From contig CAJTVK010000082.1 of NCBI GenBank assembly GCA_910579645.1, forward strand, positions 1-19,073: a stretch of DNA of 19,073 nucleotides, in the 5' to 3' direction. Below are positions 15,248-19,073 of this stretch, in pieces. Each line of letters begins with the position of its first letter. The first letter of the stretch is position 1. The translations under genes were made by a program, and so were the position numbers. Source of the stretch: an uncultured Lachnospiraceae bacterium (lineage in GTDB: Bacteria; Bacillota; Clostridia; Lachnospirales; Lachnospiraceae). A model generated the notes under the pieces. The model was not told the origin of the DNA, ran no database searches, and was given only the letters and a program-made list of their open reading frames with translations.

Positions 15248-15350
15248 TATGCCCTGTGCCGAATCATCGTCACAGCCGGTGACGAACGGAACCGGTGTAT
15301 CCGCATCCTTCCGCCTCTCCGGTTCTATATGTAAGTGCCTCCGGCTTCTT

Positions 15351-16685
15351 TCACGCTTTCAGAAAAACATCCACACTTTTCTTTATTTCCTCCGGCCTGG
15401 AAGTTTTCAGCAAATATCCCATTGGCTTTAGCCCAAGCACTTTCTGAATGCTTTCCTTATCCATCCTGCCGGTCAGAAAAACAACCGGTATATCCGCAAA
15501 TTCCTCTTCGGAGCGAATCATTTCCAGCACCTGACGGCCGTCGCATACCGGCATTTCATAATCCAGCAGCACTAAATCCGGTCGGTTCAGCGTAATGCAC
15601 CGAATGGCTGCCAGTCCCGAATTGGCCAATGTCACCAAATAATCCTTATCCAGCATTTTCTTCATAGCCTGACGCACTATTTCCGAATCGTCCACAACAA
15701 GCACTTTCTTCTTACTCTTAAGTTCGTTCCTGCTAAGATATTTCTTTATTTCCTCCATTGCATTTTCTGCTTTAATGGAAGTCTCATCCCCGTCTAACAG
15801 CAGCTGCGGCGCCGTCACGCAATAGGCAAAATATCCTGCACCGGTACTGAACAGTACGCTGAACTGAAAATGCCGCTCTTCAAACATATTCTGGAACTGT
15901 TCATAAGTCAGCAAGTTCTCTTCCCTCATTTCGTACTGGGAAGATGCGGAAAAACGTCCTTTGACCTGATTCACAAATTGCTGTGCCATATACCTGGCAG
16001 CATTCAGCAGCATGGCGTTTACCATGTTGGTTTCGGTATCCATCATGCTGCCCACAGTATTGACAATCAGCTTCTGCTCAAATACCAGAAAAATCTCCCA
16101 CTTATCTCCCTGTGCATTGCCATAGACCAGACGGTAATAGATTCCTTCCCCGAATTTTTCCCCGCCATAGCACTCGCTGACCGCTTTCGCATCCAATAGG
16201 AACATATCATGCAGAAGCTGCAGAATTGTCTGCTTCATGGCCGCCTGCTCATCCTCGGGAACCAAGTCCCCCCACTTACTCAGCGTCTTTCCTACAATTG
16301 CACGGTCTTCTGTCAGCGTATGCCCCATCAGCCAGCCGGCACAGACTCCCAGAAAATGATTAACGGAATCTTCGGAGTAATTGGACTGATTCAATTCCTT
16401 TTCCAGTTCCGGCAAAGTTTTCTTACGAAAATTATCATGAAGCCGCCTATGCGTATCAAATCCGATATAATCAATGGATGCCATATAAGCCTCTTCCTCC
16501 GTAAAATGCTTCATGGCATGATCTTTGAAATATTTAATCCCTTCCTGGCATACCCACTGACTTTTCTCATCCTGTTTCCTATAGTCAAACAGTTTATTCA
16601 GTATGCTGAACAGCTTCTTATGCTCCTCGTCAATAAACTTTACCCCGATATTATACCGATCCTGCCATATCAACTGACTGCCCAT
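15351..16685 (-). CDS. hemerythrin - CheX-like - receiver domain fusion
   Basis: 444 aa soluble protein with three parts. Residues 1-140: hemerythrin domain with all seven ligands (His22, His60, Glu64, His79, His83, His122, Asp127). Residues about 150-315: a mixed domain whose TETNMVNAMLLNAARYMAQQF stretch recalls CheC/CheX-type phosphatase helices; this is tentative. Residues 326-444: receiver domain with Asp332-Asp333, phosphoacceptor Asp375 (LLDYEMP), Thr405 and Lys427. There is no DNA-binding or output domain, so oxygen or redox state may control phosphotransfer or dephosphorylation in a chemotaxis-like or kinase pathway. The ATG at 16685 has AAGGAG seven bases upstream. It follows the ABC exporter gene by 39 bp and is probably co-transcribed. 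No cognate kinase lies beside it. Confidence 0.85.
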   Translation of the reverse strand: MGSQLIWQDRYNIGVKFIDEEHKKLFSILNKLFDYRKQDEKSQWVCQEGIKYFKDHAMKHFTEEEAYMASIDYIGFDTHRRLHDNFRKKTLPELEKELNQSNYSEDSVNHFLGVCAGWLMGHTLTEDRAIVGKTLSKWGDLVPEDEQAAMKQTILQLLHDMFLLDAKAVSECYGGEKFGEGIYYRLVYGNAQGDKWEIFLVFEQKLIVNTVGSMMDTETNMVNAMLLNAARYMAQQFVNQVKGRFSASSQYEMREENLLTYEQFQNMFEERHFQFSVLFSTGAGYFAYCVTAPQLLLDGDETSIKAENAMEEIKKYLSRNELKSKKKVLVVDDSEIVRQAMKKMLDKDYLVTLANSGLAAIRCITLNRPDLVLLDYEMPVCDGRQVLEMIRSEEEFADIPVVFLTGRMDKESIQKVLGLKPMGYLLKTSRPEEIKKSVDVFLKA

Positions 16686-16724
16686 ATTTACTCTCCTTTA
16701 TAATTAAAATATTTTCCGTTTTTC

Positions 16725-18482
16725 TTATCTGCGGCCGAAAAGTTCTTCTTTCGGCACTTCCGTAATCTTCCCTTCCAACACCCGGTAAATAACATCGCAG
16801 TTCTCAATGGTATTTAGCCGGTGCGCAATAATGACCATGGTTTTCTTTCCGTGGAAGCTGTTGATTGCCTCCATCAATGCAGCTTCCGTCTCATTGTCCA
16901 GTGCCGAAGTTGCCTCGTCAAATACCAATATTTCCGGATTATGGTACAATGCCCGGGCAATGCCGATTCTCTGCCTCTGCCCGCCCGATATCCTCACGCC
17001 CCGGTCGCCCACTTTCGTGTCCAGTCCCTCGGGAAGTGATTCCACAAACTCTTTCAGCTGCGCTTCCTCCAATGCTTCCCATACCCTTGCCTCGTCAATG
17101 TCCTCCTGCGCAATGCCGAACCCGATATTTTCCCGTATAGACTCGTCCACCAAATATATGCTTTGCGGAATATAGCCTATCTGTGCCAGCCAGGAAGCAT
17201 AATTTTCAAAAATATTTTTACCGTCACAGGTGATTTTCCCTTCCTGCACATGGAGAAGCCCTAGGATAATATCCACCATAGTAGATTTTCCCGCTCCCGA
17301 AGTCCCCATGATTCCTACGGATTTCCCGTAAGGTATCACCATATTGGCATGTTCAAAAATATTTTTCTCCGTATTCGGATATGCATAAGTAATATTTTCC
17401 AGCACAATTTTATCCGTAATCCCCATTTTCTTACGGTAATCCCCGGTAAGGAGGTAGCTGTTCTCCTCCATGCTCTTACGGCTCACTGCCATATTTTTAT
17501 ATACATAATCCAAGCAGGGCTGATGATACGAAATCTCCGACAGATAAGTATTAATTCTGTTAAGGCATGGCATCAGACGGATAGCCGCCGCCCCGTAAAC
17601 CGTAAGCACCATAATCAACTGACCCGTATCATTCCCCGAGCCGATATATACCATGATATATCCCACCAGACATCCGATAAACACAGTCTCTATGAAATTT
17701 CTGGGAATACTGTTCAGCACCGCATACCTCTGGGCAATGCCGGCTCCGTACCTGCCCCACTTTTCATAGTTGTCCGCAAAGAAATTTTCTTTGTGCAGCA
17801 CTTTTACATCTTTTATCCCGTAAATAGCATGAATCCGCCATTTAGCAATCCTGGACTGTATCTCCTGATTCTTTTTCCCGAGAGAATTCAGCCTAGGCTT
17901 CATCCCCTTTCCGATCAGAAAGGTCACCGCCCCGAACACACCTACCATGAGAACCGCCATTTTCCAGTCCGCAACGACAAGCACCGTGGCCAGAAACAGG
18001 AACACCACTGCCTCCGACGCAAACTGCAGAAGCACCAGCATCAGCTGAAATACATTCGGGATATCGGAATCCGTCATCCGGAACACGGTAGGAATATCCG
18101 CATCCAGATAAAACTCATAAGGTCTGTGCAGAAATTCCCGCAGTACCCGGCTGATCATTTTATTTTTATTAACCGTAATAAAGCGGTTCTGCTCATATAC
18201 AAGCCATATGGTGTACAGGCCTTTCAGAAGATAAACCACGAACAGCAGCCCGAGAAGAAACATGGTAAAAGATTCCATCGTTTCTATATGTAATACGTCC
18301 ATGACCTCCCCTACGATTGCATACTTCTGCAAAACTTTCCGGTTCAGGATAATGGTTATTACGGACAAAAGAGCCGAAACCCCTAAAGTTTCCACTATGC
18401 CGCCGATAAAAATCATAATTCCCAACAATGCCAAATGTATCTTCTGTTTCCGGTCAAAAATGACCATTAGTTTTTTCAACAT
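16725..18482 (-). CDS. ABC exporter, fused permease and ATPase (MsbA/PglK-like)
   Basis: 585 aa half-transporter that acts as a homodimer. The N-terminal membrane domain (about 1-320) has roughly six helices (about 17-45, 72-96, 147-172, 174-191, 263-281, 287-304). The ATPase domain has Walker A GTSGAGKS (393-400), Q-loop near 440 (YIPQS), signature RISGGQRQR (497-505), Walker B ILVFDE (518-523) and His554 (IAHR). These motifs are intact. The layout resembles lipid and glycan flippases of the MsbA/PglK type more than peptide exporters; no peptidase domain is present. The substrate is unknown and no glycan genes lie nearby. The ATG at 18482 has only a weak GACGGG site. It leads the operon with the hemerythrin-receiver gene. 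Confidence 0.9.
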   Translation of the reverse strand: MLKKLMVIFDRKQKIHLALLGIMIFIGGIVETLGVSALLSVITIILNRKVLQKYAIVGEVMDVLHIETMESFTMFLLGLLFVVYLLKGLYTIWLVYEQNRFITVNKNKMISRVLREFLHRPYEFYLDADIPTVFRMTDSDIPNVFQLMLVLLQFASEAVVFLFLATVLVVADWKMAVLMVGVFGAVTFLIGKGMKPRLNSLGKKNQEIQSRIAKWRIHAIYGIKDVKVLHKENFFADNYEKWGRYGAGIAQRYAVLNSIPRNFIETVFIGCLVGYIMVYIGSGNDTGQLIMVLTVYGAAAIRLMPCLNRINTYLSEISYHQPCLDYVYKNMAVSRKSMEENSYLLTGDYRKKMGITDKIVLENITYAYPNTEKNIFEHANMVIPYGKSVGIMGTSGAGKSTMVDIILGLLHVQEGKITCDGKNIFENYASWLAQIGYIPQSIYLVDESIRENIGFGIAQEDIDEARVWEALEEAQLKEFVESLPEGLDTKVGDRGVRISGGQRQRIGIARALYHNPEILVFDEATSALDNETEAALMEAINSFHGKKTMVIIAHRLNTIENCDVIYRVLEGKITEVPKEELFGRR

Positions 18483-18534
18483 ACCCGTCAGATTTCCGCC
18501 TTTCCGTTTCTTGTCTTTTGCCGATATTTTTATT

Positions 18535-18563
18535 ATTATAGCAAACTACACTCCACATTTCAA
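18535..18563 (-). promoter_or_regulatory. promoter of the ABC exporter operon
   Basis: On the minus strand, TTGAAA (18558-18563) and TATAAT (18535-18540) are 17 bases apart. Start of transcription is near 18528, giving a leader of about 45 bases before the ATG at 18482. Confidence 0.8.
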
Positions 18564-18584
18564 TCGGCATTAAAACCAATTTCC

Positions 18585-18640
18585 TTGCCGTACTCAGGCA
18601 CTGTAACTGCTCACTCCCAATATCATTAAGTTAGGCTGCA
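18585..18640. repeat. possible decayed relative of the element A termini
   Basis: The stretch ATCATTAAGTTAGGCTGCA (18622-18640) resembles the outer end of element A (TCATTAACTTAAGCCGCA, 663-680), and AGGCACTGTA just before it resembles the inner hairpin arm. No pairing arm is present here. It may be a fragment of the same family or chance; short. Confidence 0.3.
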
Positions 18641-18730
18641 TTCCGGATGCCAGTTCATATTATGCCCATAAATGAACTTTATTATATGCCTTGCATCCAT
18701 ACTGACGCATTCGGCGGTGCCGCCGGTCAT
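18626..18730 (-). CDS. possible 34 aa mini-ORF after the tRNA gene
   Basis: Reads MTGGTAECVSMDARHIIKF and on to WHPECSLT. Its ATG overlaps by 4 bp (ATGA) the stop of another mini-ORF just upstream. There is no clear ribosome binding site of its own and no recognised family. It could be a small coupled gene, a remnant, or chance. It lies downstream of the tRNA terminator. Confidence 0.2.
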   Translation of the reverse strand: MTGGTAECVSMDARHIIKFIYGHNMNWHPECSLT

Positions 18731-18777
18731 GGCTCTTTTGCAATCGCTTCGATTGCGGCCTCTCTGTAACGCTGCAT
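18727..18777 (-). CDS. possible 16 aa mini-ORF
   Basis: MQRYREAAIEAIAKEP, ending in an ATGA overlap with the 34 aa mini-ORF. It contains the short hairpin GCAATCG/CGATTGC (18740-18756). GGAA directly before the ATG is a poor binding site. Very low support apart from the overlap. Confidence 0.15.
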   Translation of the reverse strand: MQRYREAAIEAIAKEP

Positions 18778-18789
18778 TTCCAAGCAGAC

Positions 18790-18818
18790 AAAAACCCGGT
18801 GAATCTTCTCCACTGGGT
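18790..18818 (-). terminator. tRNA-Gln terminator
   Basis: On the minus strand ACCC-A-GTG pairs with CAC-C-GGGT around a 9-base loop and is followed by TTTTTG. It begins 9 bases after the tRNA 3' end. Confidence 0.75.
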
Positions 18819-18826
18819 CTTCCTAG

Positions 18827-18898
18827 CTGGGCTACAAGGATTCGAACCTTGAAATGACGGAGTCAGAGTCCGTTGCCTTACCGTTTGGCGATAGCCCA
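18827..18898 (-). tRNA. tRNA-Gln (anticodon CTG)
   Basis: 72 bases folding as a cloverleaf. Acceptor TGGGCTA pairs with TAGCCCA, discriminator G; anticodon stem ACGGA/TCCGT with loop CTCTGAC, giving anticodon CTG, which reads CAG. The T arm has AAGG-TTCGAAT-CCTT. The CCA end is not encoded. It stands alone with its own promoter and terminator. Confidence 0.95.
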
Positions 18899-18936
18899 TT
18901 AATTTTGCGTGTATTACCTGTCCGCTACAATTTGAT

Positions 18937-18965
18937 ATTATACAGCAATATATTTCATTTGGCAA
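18937..18965 (-). promoter_or_regulatory. promoter of tRNA-Gln
   Basis: On the minus strand, TTGCCA (18960-18965) and a perfect TATAAT (18937-18942) are 17 bases apart. Transcription would begin about 30 bases before the mature tRNA. Confidence 0.85.
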
Positions 18966-18999
18966 GCCCTTTTTTCATTTTTATTTTATTTTTTTAACA

Positions 19000-19047
19000 G
19001 TTCAGCCTGAATGTTGGAAGGCGGACGCCCGTGCGTGAATTTTTTTA
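19000..19047. repeat. right arm of the window-flanking inverted repeat
   Basis: GTTCAGCCTGAATGTTG and GGCGGACGC followed by a run of seven T match the reverse complement of the left end of the window. The core TTCAGCCTGAA is itself palindromic, and ACGC-CCGT-GCGT before the T run makes a small stem, so the outer part resembles a weak outward-facing terminator. The inner edge of the match is 35 bases upstream of the tRNA promoter. A GGCAG/CTGCC stem follows at 19054-19071. Confidence 0.6.
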
Positions 19048-19073
19048 GTGGCCGGCAGCAGCGGAACTGCCTG

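Noticed and set aside
18660..18965. 101 aa minus-strand frame covering the tRNA region
   Set aside because: It runs through the tRNA gene and its terminator and promoter, so it cannot be a normal gene.

Overview
The window looks like chromosomal DNA from an anaerobic member of the Clostridia, most probably Lachnospiraceae. The basis is moderate GC, strong GGAGG-type ribosome binding sites, genes joined by ATGA overlaps, a Bce-type two-component system, a clostridial-type Cu/Zn-SOD-like protein and bacteriohemerythrins. This is inference from gene style and content; there is no rRNA or marker gene to fix the genus.

Layout. (1) 1-625: one arm of a flanking inverted repeat, then a SodC-like gene (+). 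(2) 658-844: a 187 bp nested inverted-repeat element that contains a terminator hairpin. It lies between sodC and the end of a long minus-strand cluster. (3) 14041 down to 847, all minus strand: membrane-anchored D,D-carboxypeptidase, Bce-type response regulator, a 38 bp tandem repeat, Bce-type sensor kinase, JetA, JetB, JetC, a 97 aa protein of unknown function, a secreted FG-GAP/VCBS-like duplicated protein, an OmpR-type response regulator, a sensor kinase and a membrane-anchored protein of unknown function. (4) 14042-14738: a long divergent intergenic region holding a strong promoter for the cluster and a 326 bp near-perfect foldback. (5) 14739-15140: bacteriohemerythrin (+), which converges through a hairpin related to that of element (2) on a hemerythrin-middle domain-receiver fusion gene (-). 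The fusion gene follows an ABC exporter in one operon (18482 down to 15351). (6) 18483-19073: exporter promoter, two overlapping mini-ORFs, a tRNA-Gln(CTG) gene with promoter and terminator, and the second arm of the flanking inverted repeat.

The main point is the middle cluster. JetA (DUF5716-like), JetB (DUF4194/MukE-like) and JetC (SMC/MukB-like) form the DNA-loop-extruding part of a Wadjet/MukBEF-like complex. The TOPRIM nuclease JetD that normally completes Wadjet is not in the window, and its usual place after jetC is taken by a 97 aa protein. jetA overlaps the stop codon of a Bce-type (envelope-stress type) sensor kinase, and that two-component system begins 2 bp after a D,D-carboxypeptidase gene. 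A peptidoglycan enzyme, an envelope sensor and an SMC complex therefore appear to be made from one message. A second two-component system with its own secreted candidate sensor protein follows. I infer a chromosome-maintenance or envelope-linked role, or a Wadjet variant using another effector; the sequence alone cannot choose.

Second theme: three proteins that handle oxygen or superoxide (SodC-like and two hemerythrins, one fused to a receiver domain). Third theme: structured repeats, namely two related hairpins with compensatory changes, a 326 bp foldback, a 38 bp tandem array between two signalling genes, and matching sequences at the two ends of the window.
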